Assembly: GCF_000521865.1 (NCBI RefSeq)
Contig: NZ_JAME01000020.1
Coordinates: forward strand, 1-64,000
Length of the DNA: 64,000 nucleotides
From: Roseivivax isoporae LMG 25204
Lineage (GTDB): Bacteria; Pseudomonadota; Alphaproteobacteria; Rhodobacterales; Rhodobacteraceae
Direction of reading: 5' to 3'
The translations under genes and the position numbers were made by a program. Under the pieces are notes generated by a model that had not been told where the DNA came from, did no database searches, and worked only from the letters and a program-made list of their open reading frames with translations. Positions 9,319-18,563 of this stretch are shown here, piece by piece (positions within the stretch are counted from its first letter, which is position 1; each line of letters starts with the position of its first letter).

Positions 9319-10176
9319 ATGATCTACGAGACGGCACAGGACTGGCGCGCCGCGCCGCGCAAGCGGGTCCTGCTTTTCGCGATGTCGGGCCTTGGCAAGA
9401 CCCATGTCTCGAACGTCTTGCGCGAGGCGGGCGACTGGTTCCACTACTCGATCGATTACCGCATCGGCACGCGCTACATGTCCGAATACATCTCGGACAA
9501 CGCCAAGCGGAAGGCGATGGAGGTACCGTTCCTGCGCGACCTGCTGCTGTCCGACTCGATCTACATCGGCTCGAACATCACCTTCCGCAATCTCGGGGCG
9601 GTGTCCGCCTACCTGGGCAAACCCGGCGACCCCGCGCGCGGCGGTCTCGACATCGACACCTACCGGCGGCGGCAGGACCAGTTCGCCCGGGCCGAGCGCG
9701 AGGCACTGCTCGACACCGGCTATTTCATCGACCGCGCGGCGGATCTCTACGGCTATCCGCATTTCGTCTGCGACACCGGCGGATCGATCTGCGAATGGGT
9801 CGATCCCGAGGATCCCGCGGACCCGATCCTGACCGAGCTCTCGCGCCATTGCCTGATGGTCTGGATCGAGGGGTCCGAGGACCACACCGCCGAGCTTGTC
9901 CGCCGCTTCGACCGCGACCCCAAGCCCATGGCCTACCGGCCCGATTTCCTCGACCGGGTCTGGCGCGACTACCTCGTGCAGATGGACGTGGCGCCCGACA
10001 AGGTCGATCCCGACGCCTTCATCCGCTGGACCTACGCGCAGGCGCTCGCGCACCGTCAGCCGCTCTACCGCGCGATGGCGCGCAACTGGGGCGTGACCGT
10101 CGACGCGGGCGCGCTGGCGCAGGTACGCGACGCCGCCGATTTCGAGGAGGCCATCGCGAACGCCCTGCCCGGCTGA
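9319..10176 (+). CDS. P-loop ATPase-like protein
   Basis: A 285-residue soluble protein. Near the N-terminus (about 17-27) is a P-loop, LLFAMSGLGKTHVS, fitting the relaxed Walker A pattern [AG]xxxxGK[ST]. Further conserved-looking segments include HYSIDYRIGTRYM, FVCDTGGSICEW and CLMVWIEGSEDH. The arrangement resembles small-molecule or nucleotide kinases more than AAA machines, but I cannot name the substrate. The start ATG lies 57 bp after the exporter. The next gene is metA, with a structured leader between them. It is a conserved hypothetical of unknown function. Confidence 0.75.
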   Translation: MIYETAQDWRAAPRKRVLLFAMSGLGKTHVSNVLREAGDWFHYSIDYRIGTRYMSEYISDNAKRKAMEVPFLRDLLLSDSIYIGSNITFRNLGAVSAYLGKPGDPARGGLDIDTYRRRQDQFARAEREALLDTGYFIDRAADLYGYPHFVCDTGGSICEWVDPEDPADPILTELSRHCLMVWIEGSEDHTAELVRRFDRDPKPMAYRPDFLDRVWRDYLVQMDVAPDKVDPDAFIRWTYAQALAHRQPLYRAMARNWGVTVDAGALAQVRDAADFEEAIANALPG

Positions 10177-10198
10177 GGCCGCGCCGCGGTGAAACCCG

Positions 10199-10236
10199 GC
10201 ATGCGCGCAGTGCGTGGCTGCCCCTGCGTGCGATGC
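10199..10236 (+). promoter_or_regulatory. hairpin in the metA leader
   Basis: GCATGCGCGCAG (10199-10210) can pair with CTGCGTGC and ATGC (10224-10236) across one bulged G and one G-U pair, leaving a 13-nt loop. It is followed by a direct repeat of CCCGAGACC (starting at 10236 and 10251). It lies 65 bp upstream of metA, has no T-tract, and may be a regulatory leader. The known SAM-II riboswitch core is not recognisable. Confidence 0.45.
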
Positions 10237-10300
10237 CCGAGACCTTGAGGCCCGAGACCGCGACGTCTACATCCATCCACGCGCCAGAATAGGGTTCCCG

Positions 10301-11245
10301 ATGCCGATCAAGCTGCCTGCCGACCTGCCCGCCTATGCCGTCCTCGACCGCGAGGGCGTCATGGTCATGGCCGAGGACGCGGCGGCGCGGCAGGACATCC
10401 GGCCCCTGCGCATCGGGCTCCTGAACCTGATGCCCAAGAAGATCGCGACCGAGAACCAGTTCGCGCGGCTCATCGGCGCGACGCCCCTGCAGATCGAGCT
10501 GTCGCTCATCCGCATGACCAGCCACGAGACCAAGAACACTGCCGCCGAACACATGGAAAGCTTCTACCGCCCCTTCGCCGAGGTCGAGGCGAGCGGCGAG
10601 AAGTTCGACGGGCTGATCATCACCGGCGCCCCCATCGAGCACCTGCCCTACGAGGAGGTGACCTACTGGGACGAACTCGAACGCGTGTTCGACTGGACGC
10701 AGACCCACGTGCATTCGACCATGGGCGTGTGCTGGGGCGGGATGGCCATGATCCACCATTTCCACCGCGTGCCGAAACACGACCTGCCGAGGAAGGCGTT
10801 CGGCTGCGTGCGCCACGTGAACCGCGCGCCGGCCTCGCCGTATCTGCGCGGCTTCTCCGACGACATGGTGATCCCTGTCTCGCGCTGGACCGAGCTCCGC
10901 CGGGAGGAGATCGAGGCCGCGGGCCTGCCCGTCCTCATCGACAGCGCCGAGACCGGCCCCTGCCTCGTGGAGGATGCGGGCCACCGTGCGCTCTACATCT
11001 TCAACCACCTCGAATACGATTCGGGCACGCTGAAGGAGGAGTACGACCGCGACGTGGCGGCCGGGAAACCCATCAACGTGCCGGCGAACTACTATCCCGC
11101 CGACGATCCGACGCAGGCGCCGCAGAACCGCTGGCGCAGCCATGCGCACCTGCTCTACGGCAACTGGATCTCCGAGATCTACCGCACGGTACCCTACGAG
11201 ATCGACCGCATCGGCACCGGGCAGTCCGCGGAGCTGACCGCGTGA
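10301..11245 (+). CDS. metA: homoserine O-acyltransferase (MetA type)
   Basis: A 314-residue cytosolic enzyme of the MetA family that acylates L-homoserine (with succinyl- or acetyl-CoA) to open methionine synthesis. The nucleophile is C144 in [10 protein letters not shown]; the downstream [10 protein letters not shown] segment contains the catalytic His and Glu of the triad. Early motifs are also typical ([19 protein letters not shown]). Many MetA proteins outside enterobacteria use acetyl-CoA, and which donor is used depends on one active-site residue that I did not assign. The ATG at 10301 gives the usual N-terminus [12 protein letters not shown]. Its stop overlaps the start of the lipoprotein hydrolase (GTGA), suggesting co-translation. 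Confidence 0.95.
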   Translation: MPIKLPADLPAYAVLDREGVMVMAEDAAARQDIRPLRIGLLNLMPKKIATENQFARLIGATPLQIELSLIRMTSHETKNTAAEHMESFYRPFAEVEASGEKFDGLIITGAPIEHLPYEEVTYWDELERVFDWTQTHVHSTMGVCWGGMAMIHHFHRVPKHDLPRKAFGCVRHVNRAPASPYLRGFSDDMVIPVSRWTELRREEIEAAGLPVLIDSAETGPCLVEDAGHRALYIFNHLEYDSGTLKEEYDRDVAAGKPINVPANYYPADDPTQAPQNRWRSHAHLLYGNWISEIYRTVPYEIDRIGTGQSAELTA

Positions 11246-12216
11246 CCGTCCGGGCGCTTCTCGGCGCGGCGCTCCTCGCGCTCGCGGGATGCGGGGCCGA
11301 CGATCGCGGCACGACGCGCCGCGCCGCCGGCACGGATGCCGCCTACCCGCCCATCGGCCGGCTGGTCGACGTGGGGGACGGCCGGCAGGTCCATGCCTAC
11401 GTGACCGGATCGGGACCCGACGTGGTGCTGATCCACGGCGCGAGCGGCAATGTCCGCGACTGGACCTTCCGCGTCGCCGACCGGCTGTCCGACCGCTACC
11501 GCGTGATCGCCCTCGACCGGCCCGGGCTCGGCTACACCGACCGCGCGGGGCCCTCCTACGAGGGCGCGTTCACCGCACGCGCGGAAAGCCCCGCGGTTCA
11601 GGCAGAGATGCTGTCGCAGGCGGCACGCGCGCTCGGTGCCGAGCGCCCGCTGGTGGTCGGCCACTCCTATGGCGGCGCGGTTGCCATGGCCTGGGGCCTC
11701 GACAGGCCCGCCGCGGGCCTCGTCGTGGTATCCGGTGCGACGATGCCCTGGCCCGGCGGTCTCGGACCGCAATACGCGGTGCTTGGTTCCTCAGTGGGGG
11801 GCGCGGTGCTCGCGCCGGCGATCTCCGCGGTGGCGGGCCGCGGCATCGTCGATCGCGCGGTCCAGGTGATCTTCGCGCCGCAGCCGGTGCCCGAGGGCTA
11901 CGTGGACCATCTCGGCGTGGCGCTGACGCTGCGGCCGCCGACGCTGCGCGCCAATGCGCGCCAGATCAACACGCTGCGGCCGCACGTGGTCGAGATGTCG
12001 CGCCGCTACCCCACGCTCGACCTGCCGGTCGAGATCGTGCACGGCGACGCGGACGAGATCGTGCCGCCCGACATCCACGCCCGGCCCCTGGCAGAGGTCC
12101 TGCCCGACGCGCGGCTGACCATGCTGCCCGGCATCGGCCACATGCCGCACCAGGTCGCGCCCGACGCCGTCGTTGCAGCGATCGACCGTGCGGCGCGGCG
12201 CGCGGGCCTGCGTTAA
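11242..12216 (+). CDS. alpha/beta-hydrolase lipoprotein
   Basis: A 324-residue hydrolase with a lipoprotein signal peptide: [17 protein letters not shown], with the lipobox LAGC at 14-17, so it should be membrane-anchored in the periplasm. The alpha/beta hydrolase fold is shown by the oxyanion HGASG, the nucleophile elbow GHSYGG, the acid in [10 protein letters not shown] and the catalytic His in GIGHMPHQ. The start is a GTG overlapping the metA stop by 4 bp; starting here gives the complete signal peptide. Enzymatic substrate is unknown (esterase or lipase-like). Confidence 0.88.
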   Translation: MTVRALLGAALLALAGCGADDRGTTRRAAGTDAAYPPIGRLVDVGDGRQVHAYVTGSGPDVVLIHGASGNVRDWTFRVADRLSDRYRVIALDRPGLGYTDRAGPSYEGAFTARAESPAVQAEMLSQAARALGAERPLVVGHSYGGAVAMAWGLDRPAAGLVVVSGATMPWPGGLGPQYAVLGSSVGGAVLAPAISAVAGRGIVDRAVQVIFAPQPVPEGYVDHLGVALTLRPPTLRANARQINTLRPHVVEMSRRYPTLDLPVEIVHGDADEIVPPDIHARPLAEVLPDARLTMLPGIGHMPHQVAPDAVVAAIDRAARRAGLR

Positions 12217-12284
12217 TCCCTTTCACATCCGCGCCACAGGGCCTACGTCTTGCCCGAGAGGCACGACAGACGGACGGGCGAGGC

Positions 12285-13163
12285 ATGACCGACAGCGACC
12301 TTCCCCTCGACGGCGCGATCAGCGCCTTCCACGACCGCGAGGCACCGGCCGAGATCCGCGCGGCGCTCGCCGAGGCGGACAAGGACGACATCCTCGCCGA
12401 GAGCTATCCCTACGACACGCGCATGGACCGCAAGGCCTACGAGGACGCGCTCACCGCGCTGCAGGTCGAGCTCGTCAAGCTGCAGGCGACGGTCAAGGCC
12501 ACGGGGGCCCGCATCGCGATCGTGTTCGAGGGGCGCGACGCCGCCGGCAAGGGCGGCACGATCAAGCGGTTCCGCGACTACCTCAACCCGCGCGGCGCCC
12601 GCGTGGTGGCGCTGCCGAAACCCTCGGACACCGAGGCGGGCCAGTGGTACTTCCAACGCTACGCCGAGCAACTGCCCGCCGCGGGCGAGATCGTGTTCTT
12701 CGACCGCTCCTGGTACAATCGCGGCGTCGTCGAACACGTCTTCGGCTTCTGTACCGAGGCGCAGCGCGAACATTTCTTCGCGCAGGTTCCGGATTTCGAG
12801 CGCATGCTCACGAGCGACGGCATCCACCTCTTCAAGTTCTGGCTGAACGTGGGCCGCGCCGAACAGCTGCGCCGCTTCCTCGCGCGCGAACGCGATCCGC
12901 TCAAGCAGTGGAAGCTGTCCTGGATCGACGCCGAAGGTCTGAAGCGCTGGGACGCCTACAGCGCGGCCATCGCCGAGACGCTGGCGCGCAGCCACACCGA
13001 CCACGCGCCCTGGACGGTGATCCGTTCCGACGACAAGCGCCGCGCGCGGCTCGCCGCGATGCGGCAGGTGCTCTCGGCGCTCGACTACGACCGCAAGGAC
13101 CACGCGGCGGTGGGCACGCCCGATCCCCGCGTCTCCGGCGGGCCCGGGATCTGGAATGCCTAA
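12285..13163 (+). CDS. ppk2: polyphosphate kinase 2
   Basis: A 292-residue PPK2-family enzyme that moves phosphate between polyphosphate and nucleotides. The Walker A loop is [11 protein letters not shown] (81-91) and the Walker B/lid region is [13 protein letters not shown] (139-151), both complete. The single-domain length fits the class that phosphorylates nucleoside diphosphates using polyP, but class I versus III cannot be told with confidence by eye. Its last 8 bp overlap the start of the tetR gene (ATGCCTAA), so the two are probably translationally coupled. Confidence 0.93.
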   Translation: MTDSDLPLDGAISAFHDREAPAEIRAALAEADKDDILAESYPYDTRMDRKAYEDALTALQVELVKLQATVKATGARIAIVFEGRDAAGKGGTIKRFRDYLNPRGARVVALPKPSDTEAGQWYFQRYAEQLPAAGEIVFFDRSWYNRGVVEHVFGFCTEAQREHFFAQVPDFERMLTSDGIHLFKFWLNVGRAEQLRRFLARERDPLKQWKLSWIDAEGLKRWDAYSAAIAETLARSHTDHAPWTVIRSDDKRRARLAAMRQVLSALDYDRKDHAAVGTPDPRVSGGPGIWNA

Positions 13164-13773
13164 ACGCGGCTATCATCACGGCAACCTGCGGCAGGCGCTG
13201 GTCGACGCCGCGCTCGAGCTGATCGAGGAGAAGGGGCCGACCGGCTTCACCCTGTCCGAGGCGGCCAAGCAGGCCGGCGTGACGCCGGCCGCGGTCTATC
13301 GCCATTTCGACGGGCGCGAGGCCCTGATCGCCGAGGCCGCGCGGCAGGGCTACGCCGTCTTCGCCGACCTCATGGAATACGCCTACGAGAGCGGCCAGCC
13401 GTCCGCGCTCGCGGCCTTCGAGGCGACGGGCCGCGCCTATCTCGCCTTCGCCAGGAAATATCCGGGACACTACATCGCGATGTTCGAGAGCGGCATCTCC
13501 GTCAACCGCTCCGCCGATCTCGCCGCCGTGGCGCACCGCGCCTGGGGCGTGCTCGAACGCGCCGCGGCGGACCTGTCACAGCACATCCCTGCCGACCGCA
13601 GGCCCCCGGCCTCGATGTTCTCGGCGCATATCTGGGCCATGAGCCACGGCGTGGTCGAGCTCTTCGCCCGCAACTCCCCCGGCAACACCTCGCCCTTCCC
13701 GCCCGAGGACCTGCTCGAGACCGGGATCGGCGTCTACCTGCGCGGGCTCGGCCTCATCCCTCCGGACAGCTGA
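13156..13773 (+). CDS. TetR/AcrR-family regulator
   Basis: A 205-residue one-component repressor. The N-terminal helix-turn-helix is clear: [18 protein letters not shown] leading to [20 protein letters not shown] (about 31-50). The C-terminal ligand-binding half contains [14 protein letters not shown], the WHG-type motif of a TetR C-terminal subfamily. It overlaps ppk2 by 8 bp and is likely co-transcribed with it, so polyphosphate metabolism or a stress signal could be in its regulon; that is inference. Its last 40 bp overlap the 3' end of the convergent glycosyltransferase gene. Confidence 0.92.
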   Translation: MPKRGYHHGNLRQALVDAALELIEEKGPTGFTLSEAAKQAGVTPAAVYRHFDGREALIAEAARQGYAVFADLMEYAYESGQPSALAAFEATGRAYLAFARKYPGHYIAMFESGISVNRSADLAAVAHRAWGVLERAAADLSQHIPADRRPPASMFSAHIWAMSHGVVELFARNSPGNTSPFPPEDLLETGIGVYLRGLGLIPPDS

Positions 13774-14912
13774 GCCGCCTGCAGCGTCTCGGCGATCGTC
13801 TCCTCGAGCGTCTTCAGGAGCGCGTCGTTGTCGAAACGCTCCACCGCGACCTCGCGGGCACGCGCACCGAGCGCCTGACGCTCGGGCGATCCGAGCGCGA
13901 GAGCCCGCTGCAGGGCCTCGCGGTAGCCCTCGAAATCGTGCTCCTCCACGAGAAAGCCATTCGCGCCGTTTTCGATCGCCTCGGGGATGCCCGCATGGCG
14001 CGTCGACACCGTCACGCAGCCGCACGCCATGGCTTCCTGGATCGAGGTCGGCAGGCCCTCGGTGTTCCCGTTGCGGGCCGTGACCGAGTGCTGAAGATAA
14101 TACTCCGAACGGGCGAGATGCGCGCGCACCTCCTCGTGCGGCAGAGCGCCCGGAAGACTGACGCGGTCGCCGATCCCGAGTTCGGCCACGAGCGCCCGTG
14201 CGGGTTCGAGAAGCTCGCCGTCGCCGATCATGGTCAGGTGCGCGCCGGGGCCTGCCGCCTCGGCGAACGTCCGGATCGTCAAGAGCGGAGATTTCTTCTC
14301 GACGAAGCGGCCGACCTGAAGGCAGGAACCCGGCACCTTTTCGCCCGGCTGGAACCGTCGCACGTCGACCCCCGACGGAATGGCGTGGGCGTTCGGATGC
14401 GTCGCCCCCACGCTCGCAAGGTTGTCGAGAAGGAAGCGCGAGACGGCGAAGACCCCCATGAGCCTCGGCATCATCGCCCTGTAGGCCCGTTGCACGTGGC
14501 TGTGACGGATGCGCGACGACGCGTCCGATCCACGGAAGTAGCAGAAGACGGGAATCCCGAGCGCATTGGCGATGGGCGCGATCGACACGCCCTGCGGTCC
14601 GAACTCGGCAAGGATAAAGTCCGGCTGCCGGGATCTCAGGTAGTGCTTGAGGCGGGACCGCGCGCTGCCCCACGGCATGCGGCTGGTGCCGTGCCGCGCG
14701 TGGTTCCACGCCCGCGCGAAGGGTCTGCGAAGCGCATCGACGGCCGGCCTGTCCCGCGGCTCCATCTCGAAGAAGCGCCCGTCCTGCGGCGCCTCACCGG
14801 TCAGGGTGTCCGCGACCACGCAATCCGCGCCACCAAAGAGGTGCTGGATGTGCCGGTTCACGAATGTCTGGCCGGGAGAGTAGTATTTCCCGACGACGAT
14901 GCAGGCTTTCAT
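13734..14912 (-). CDS. GT4-family glycosyltransferase
   Basis: A 392-residue retaining GT-B glycosyltransferase. The N-terminal domain begins MKACIVVGKYYSPGQTFVNRHI; the C-terminal group-1 domain has PSGVDVRRF, QVGRFVEKKSPLLTI and the E(x7)E nucleotide-sugar motif in EGLPTSIQEAMACG. It should transfer a sugar from a nucleotide donor to a surface glycan or lipid on the cytoplasmic face; acceptor unknown. The start overlaps the stop of the preceding gene by 4 bp (ATGA). The 3' end overlaps the convergent tetR gene by 40 bp, which is unusual. Confidence 0.9.
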   Translation of the reverse strand: MKACIVVGKYYSPGQTFVNRHIQHLFGGADCVVADTLTGEAPQDGRFFEMEPRDRPAVDALRRPFARAWNHARHGTSRMPWGSARSRLKHYLRSRQPDFILAEFGPQGVSIAPIANALGIPVFCYFRGSDASSRIRHSHVQRAYRAMMPRLMGVFAVSRFLLDNLASVGATHPNAHAIPSGVDVRRFQPGEKVPGSCLQVGRFVEKKSPLLTIRTFAEAAGPGAHLTMIGDGELLEPARALVAELGIGDRVSLPGALPHEEVRAHLARSEYYLQHSVTARNGNTEGLPTSIQEAMACGCVTVSTRHAGIPEAIENGANGFLVEEHDFEGYREALQRALALGSPERQALGARAREVAVERFDNDALLKTLEETIAETLQAAQLSGGMRPSPRR

Positions 14913-15859
14913 CTGCGTCCCCTTCTGGCGGTATGGTCGTAGAGTTCCGTGACGAGCGCGTGCACCTGCCCGGCAACCGTTTCGGGCCCGAGCGCGATGT
15001 CCAGCGCGCGCATTCGCTCAAGTGCGAGGGACCATTCCGCGCCCCCGAACCCGGCCTCGGCGCGCTCGAAGACCGGGACCGGATCGTCGCCTTCATGAAA
15101 GTAAGGATAATCCGCGCCCAGCAGCCGCTCCGCATCTGGCGTGTCCCGCGCGGCGAGGATAGCCGCGCCGAGCGCCGCGGCGGTTGCACCCTTGACGAAA
15201 GGCTTCATGGCGCCGGCCTGGCCGGGCCGCCAGGCGCGCACGGCATAGTGCATCGCGTATCCGGACAGCTTCGGCAGGGCACGGTCGAGCTCGCCCGAAG
15301 TCCGCGCGTTCAGGACGTCGATCCTGCTCGCGATCGCAGGCGGAATGGAGGTGTTCTCGGGATCGCCCAGATAGACGCAGCCGAACTCGGACGCGCGCTG
15401 CCGTGGCAGGTCCCGAAGCCGCAGGTCGGCGGCGTGCAGCACGAGACGCGCCCGCGCGCCGACTGCCGGCAGCGCCGCGACCGCGTCGAATTGGGCATAG
15501 GAACAGCAGACGTGCCGGTCCGCGCCCTCGAGGCGCATGCTGTCCCGGGGCTCGTCCACATGGTCGTAGCAGAGGCCCCGCGTTCGCCAGCGCAGGATCG
15601 CCGCCGCGGTGGACCCGAGCGCGCGCACGGCCGTCTTTGACACGAGGTAGACCGCATTGCCCGGAACCGACAGAGCCCAGCGGATCTGGGCGCCGCGTCC
15701 GTGGGTCCGACGCTCTGGCAGTTCCAGCACGCGGACGTCGAGGCTTTCGGTCAGGTAGCGTGCGAGAAGGGCCTGCATCTGAAACACGCGCATCGCCGTA
15801 GAGCCGGTGTCGCGCTTCCGGGCGGTGTAGACCAAACAGAGGGTCGGGCGGTGTTTCAC
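14909..15859 (-). CDS. glycosyltransferase-like protein
   Basis: A 316-residue protein coupled to the GT4 gene by a 4-bp overlap. The N-terminal half (LVYTARKRDTGSTAMRVFQM, then RWALSVPGNAVYLVSKTA) and a later CYDHVDEPRDSM/CCSYAQFDAV region suggest a GT-B-like fold of a poorly described type, but the strong E(x7)E motif of GT4 is not evident. I chose the GTG at 15859 (MKHRPTLCLVYTA): the longer frame to 15916 would run through the terminator hairpin of the rpsI operon. The pair likely acts in capsule or LPS decoration. Function is tentative. Confidence 0.7.
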   Translation of the reverse strand: MKHRPTLCLVYTARKRDTGSTAMRVFQMQALLARYLTESLDVRVLELPERRTHGRGAQIRWALSVPGNAVYLVSKTAVRALGSTAAAILRWRTRGLCYDHVDEPRDSMRLEGADRHVCCSYAQFDAVAALPAVGARARLVLHAADLRLRDLPRQRASEFGCVYLGDPENTSIPPAIASRIDVLNARTSGELDRALPKLSGYAMHYAVRAWRPGQAGAMKPFVKGATAAALGAAILAARDTPDAERLLGADYPYFHEGDDPVPVFERAEAGFGGAEWSLALERMRALDIALGPETVAGQVHALVTELYDHTARRGRR

Positions 15860-15888
15860 GGAACGCGAATCCGGTGTCGGAACGCAGT

Positions 15889-15914
15889 GCGCGCCGATCC
15901 GGGGATCGGCGCGC
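15889..15914 (-). terminator. hairpin after rpsI
   Basis: A perfect 12-bp inverted repeat GCGCGCCGATCC / GGATCGGCGCGC separated by GG lies 28 bp past the rpsI stop. There is no T-tract, so it may need Rho, or may protect the 3' end of the ribosomal-protein mRNA. Confidence 0.6.
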
Positions 15915-15941
15915 ATGTCTGTCTTCGCGAAGAGCGCGGGA

Positions 15942-16430
15942 TCAGCGCTTCGAGAACTGGAAGGAGCGGCGGGCCTTGCGGCGGCCGTACTTCTTGCGTT
16001 CCACGGTCCGGCTGTCGCGGGTCAGGAAGCCTGCCGCCTTCAGCGCCGGGCGCAGCGCGGGATCGTAGAGCTGCAGCGCCTGGCTGATGCCGTGCTTGAC
16101 CGCGCCGGCCTGGCCCGAGAGCCCGCCGCCCTTCACGGTCGCCATGACGTCGAACTCGCCTTCGACGCCGGCCACGGTGAAGGCCTGGTTCAGGATCATC
16201 TGCAGCACCGGCCGCGCGAAGTATTCGTTCAGCGGCTTGCCGTTCACGGTGACCTTGCCGGAGCCCGGCTTGATCCACACGCGGGCGGTCGCGTCCTTGC
16301 GGCGGCCGGTCGCGTAGGCACGGCCGAGGGAATCGCGCTGCGGCTCGCGGGTCATCTGGACCTCGGGCTGTGCGCTCTCGAGGCCAGCGGCCTGGCCCAG
16401 GTCTTCGAGGGAGTTGATCTGATCAGCCAT
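15942..16430 (-). CDS. rpsI: 30S ribosomal protein S9
   Basis: A 162-residue S9 with the conserved [18 protein letters not shown] segment, [12 protein letters not shown] and the basic C-terminal tail ending in RRSFQFSKR, which reaches the P-site tRNA. An N-terminal extension of about 30 residues ([16 protein letters not shown]...) precedes the core, as in other alphaproteobacteria. It follows rplM with no spacer between the rplM stop and this ATG, so translation should be coupled. Confidence 0.98.
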   Translation of the reverse strand: MADQINSLEDLGQAAGLESAQPEVQMTREPQRDSLGRAYATGRRKDATARVWIKPGSGKVTVNGKPLNEYFARPVLQMILNQAFTVAGVEGEFDVMATVKGGGLSGQAGAVKHGISQALQLYDPALRPALKAAGFLTRDSRTVERKKYGRRKARRSFQFSKR

Positions 16431-16895
16431 TTACTTCGCCACCCGGGTGTTCTTGGAGTTCATGCCCTTGACGTCCAGCACGGCGGGCGACTGCGCCTCG
16501 TGCGGATGCTCGGTCCCGGCATAGATGCGCAGGTTGGTCAGCTGCTTGCGGGACAGCTTGTTGCCCGGCAGCATGCGCTTCACCGCCTGGAACACCACGC
16601 GCTCGGGGTGCGCGCCCTCGAGGATCTGCTGCTTGGTGCGCGACTTGATGCCGCCCGGATGCCCGGTGTGCCAGAAGAAGTGCTCCTGGCGCTTCTTGCC
16701 GGTCAGCTGCACCTTGTCGGCGTTGATGACGATGACGTTGTCGCCCATGTCCATGTGCGGCGTGAAGCTCGGCTTGTGCTTGCCGCGCAGGCGCATCGCG
16801 ACGATCGAGGCGAGGCGGCCGAGAACGACGCCTTCGGCGTCGATCACGATCCACTTCTTGTCGATGTCCGCGGGCGTCGCAGAGAAGGTTTTCAT
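16431..16895 (-). CDS. rplM: 50S ribosomal protein L13
   Basis: A 154-residue L13 with the hallmark [18 protein letters not shown] and [20 protein letters not shown] segments. Start at [15 protein letters not shown]; the extended frame upstream lies in the leader and promoter. First gene of the rplM-rpsI operon. The ribosome-binding AGGGGA lies inside a small GGGG-ATA-CCCC hairpin next to the start, and a larger hairpin is further up the leader, so leader-level control (known for L13 in other bacteria) is plausible here. Confidence 0.98.
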   Translation of the reverse strand: MKTFSATPADIDKKWIVIDAEGVVLGRLASIVAMRLRGKHKPSFTPHMDMGDNVIVINADKVQLTGKKRQEHFFWHTGHPGGIKSRTKQQILEGAHPERVVFQAVKRMLPGNKLSRKQLTNLRIYAGTEHPHEAQSPAVLDVKGMNSKNTRVAK

Positions 16896-16930
16896 GACGG
16901 GGTATCCCCTGGTTTGTCTCGTGTCTGTCG

Positions 16931-16959
16931 CACGGGGTCGCGGCAGGGCCTGCCCCGTG
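16931..16959 (-). promoter_or_regulatory. hairpin in rplM leader
   Basis: CACGGGG (16931-16937) pairs perfectly with CCCCGTG (16953-16959) across a GC-rich 15-nt loop. It lies within the ~70-nt leader between the promoter and rplM, and upstream of a second short hairpin (16899-16909) that covers the ribosome-binding site. This may be the site of autogenous control by L13 or simply mRNA structure. Confidence 0.45.
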
Positions 16960-16974
16960 AAATCCGATGGGCGG

Positions 16975-17002
16975 GTTATAAGCATCCGCAACGCACGGTC
17001 AA
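16975..17002 (-). promoter_or_regulatory. sigma-70 promoter of rplM-rpsI
   Basis: On the minus strand, TTGACC and TATAAC are separated by 16 bp, with five of six matches at each element. It is about 80 bp upstream of rplM. The surrounding region up to 17060 is unusually AT-rich for this genome, as expected for a strong promoter with an upstream element. Confidence 0.75.
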
Positions 17003-17082
17003 GCGCGCGTTCTTCCAATTTACCAATGAAAATCAGACACTTGAAATTTAGGTAACTGAATACCCCAAGTTTCTCGACCGCC

Positions 17083-18489
17083 TCAGACCGCGATGCGCTC
17101 GGGCGGCTCGTCGAGAAGCGCGCGCACCCGTTCCATCGCCGCGGCGAAGCTCGCCAGCGACACCTGCGCGTTCACGGCGATCCGCACGGCATGCGGTGCC
17201 GCGCCGTCGCGGAGGGCGAAATCGTCCGCGGTGCGCAGCTGGACGCCCTGCGCCTCGGCCGCCTGCACGAAGGCGGCGGCACGCCAGCCTGCCGGCAGGT
17301 TGAGCCACACGAACGGCACGTCGTCGCGCCAGGTCAGGTCGAAGGCGCCGAGCACGTTGACCGCGACGCGCACGTAGCGGCCGTATTCCGCACGGATCGC
17401 GGACATCACCGCGCGCGTCTCCGGACGGCCGAGGAGGTCCTCGACGAGATCCGCGAGCGGCCGCGAGAGCCCGAAGAAGCCGTGTTCGGCGGACCGCCGG
17501 AGCCCCGCCGCCTGGTCGCGCGGCGCGACCGCGAAGCCCACGCGCAGGGCGGGCGTCAGCCCCTTCGACAGCGAGGTGACGTACCAGCCTGTCCCGGGCA
17601 GAAGCGCGCGGTAGGCCGGTCCCGCCTGTGGCCCGAGGCGGTAGCAATCGTCCTCGAGCACGTGGAAGCCGCGGCGCCGCGCGACCTCGGCGATGGCTTC
17701 GCGCCGGTGGGTCGGCGTCATGAGGCCGGTCGGGTTGTGCACCTCGGGGCTCGTGCACAGAAGCTGTCCGCCCTGCGCCTGCGCGATCTCGTCGAGCGCC
17801 TCGGGGACGATCCCGTGCGCGTCCATCGGCACCGGCACGACCTCGGCCCGCAGGAGGTCCGCGGCGCGGCGGAAGCCCGGATAGGACAGCGCCTCGACCA
17901 TCACCACCGGCCGCGGCCCGCGCAGCACGGTCTGCATGACCATGGACACGCCGGACTGGCCGCCATGGCAGAGAACAAGGTCCTCGTGGTCGAGCGGCCC
18001 GAGCGTCACGCCCTCGAGCCAGCGCACCACCGCCTGCCGCGCCGGCGCGTAGCGCGCTCGGGAAGGATAGTTCAGCAGGTCGTCCGCCGGCCGGGCCGCG
18101 AGCCGGGCGAAGGCGTTGTGGATCAGCGCCGCCTGCCCCATGTCCGGAACGCTCGGCCCGAAAAGCGCGATCCGGTCGGCATCCTCCGCCGGGTTCGCGC
18201 GCGGCACCCATTCGACGGCCGCGCCCGCATCGGGCGGGGCGCGCCGCGCCACGAAGGTCCCGCGCCCCACCTCGCCCTGCACCGTGCCGTCATCGGTCAG
18301 GAGCGTGTAGGCCCGCGCCACCGTGCCCGGGGTGATCCCGAGCCTCCAGGCGAGATCCCGGACGGGCGGCAGCCGGTCGCCCGGTGCCAGCGTCCCCGCC
18401 GTGATGGCGGTGCGGATCGCCGAGGCAACCGCGCGGTATTTCGGTCCCGCGCTGCAGTCGGTCTCATAAGCGGAGAGAATTGTATCCAT
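17083..18489 (-). CDS. MocR-type GntR/aminotransferase-fold regulator
   Basis: A 468-residue chimeric regulator. Residues ~14-80 form a GntR winged helix ([31 protein letters not shown]... [13 protein letters not shown]); residues ~110-460 form a fold-type I aminotransferase domain with HNPTGLMTP and the PLP-lysine motif [15 protein letters not shown]. Such proteins sense PLP or aminated compounds and regulate an adjacent divergent gene. The neighbour here is a DUF1127 gene. ATG at 18489; one inverted-repeat operator overlaps this start codon and another overlaps the -35, so autoregulation is likely. The catalytic domain is not expected to be a working aminotransferase. Confidence 0.93.
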   Translation of the reverse strand: MDTILSAYETDCSAGPKYRAVASAIRTAITAGTLAPGDRLPPVRDLAWRLGITPGTVARAYTLLTDDGTVQGEVGRGTFVARRAPPDAGAAVEWVPRANPAEDADRIALFGPSVPDMGQAALIHNAFARLAARPADDLLNYPSRARYAPARQAVVRWLEGVTLGPLDHEDLVLCHGGQSGVSMVMQTVLRGPRPVVMVEALSYPGFRRAADLLRAEVVPVPMDAHGIVPEALDEIAQAQGGQLLCTSPEVHNPTGLMTPTHRREAIAEVARRRGFHVLEDDCYRLGPQAGPAYRALLPGTGWYVTSLSKGLTPALRVGFAVAPRDQAAGLRRSAEHGFFGLSRPLADLVEDLLGRPETRAVMSAIRAEYGRYVRVAVNVLGAFDLTWRDDVPFVWLNLPAGWRAAAFVQAAEAQGVQLRTADDFALRDGAAPHAVRIAVNAQVSLASFAAAMERVRALLDEPPERIAV

Positions 18490-18495
18490 CACAAT
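18479..18495. promoter_or_regulatory. operator-like repeat at the mocR start
   Basis: An inverted repeat ATTGT-N7-ACAAT overlaps the mocR start codon. The same half-sites recur at 18554-18569. A third related stretch (TGTATCAATTTATTGTG, 18524-18540) lies between them. Confidence 0.6.
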
Positions 18496-18534
18496 GTTTC
18501 CATCGACCGGGGGACGCCGAGAATGTATCAATTT

Positions 18535-18563
18535 ATTGTGGCGATGGCGCTACATTGTGTCAA
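18535..18563 (-). promoter_or_regulatory. promoter of the mocR gene
   Basis: On the minus strand a consensus TTGACA (18558-18563) is followed after 17 bp by CACAAT (18535-18540, four of six). The -35 lies inside the ATTGT-N6-ACAAT operator, consistent with self-repression. Confidence 0.6.

Noticed and set aside
10177-10300. SAM-II riboswitch upstream of metA
   Set aside because: The conserved core of the known class is not recognisable; only a hairpin can be supported. A 12-base match (TGAAACCCGGCA) to part of the SAM-I core lacks its helices.
15860-15916. ATG start at 15916 for the minus-strand glycosyltransferase-like gene
   Set aside because: The extension reads through the rpsI hairpin and has no conserved residues; the GTG at 15859 is more likely.
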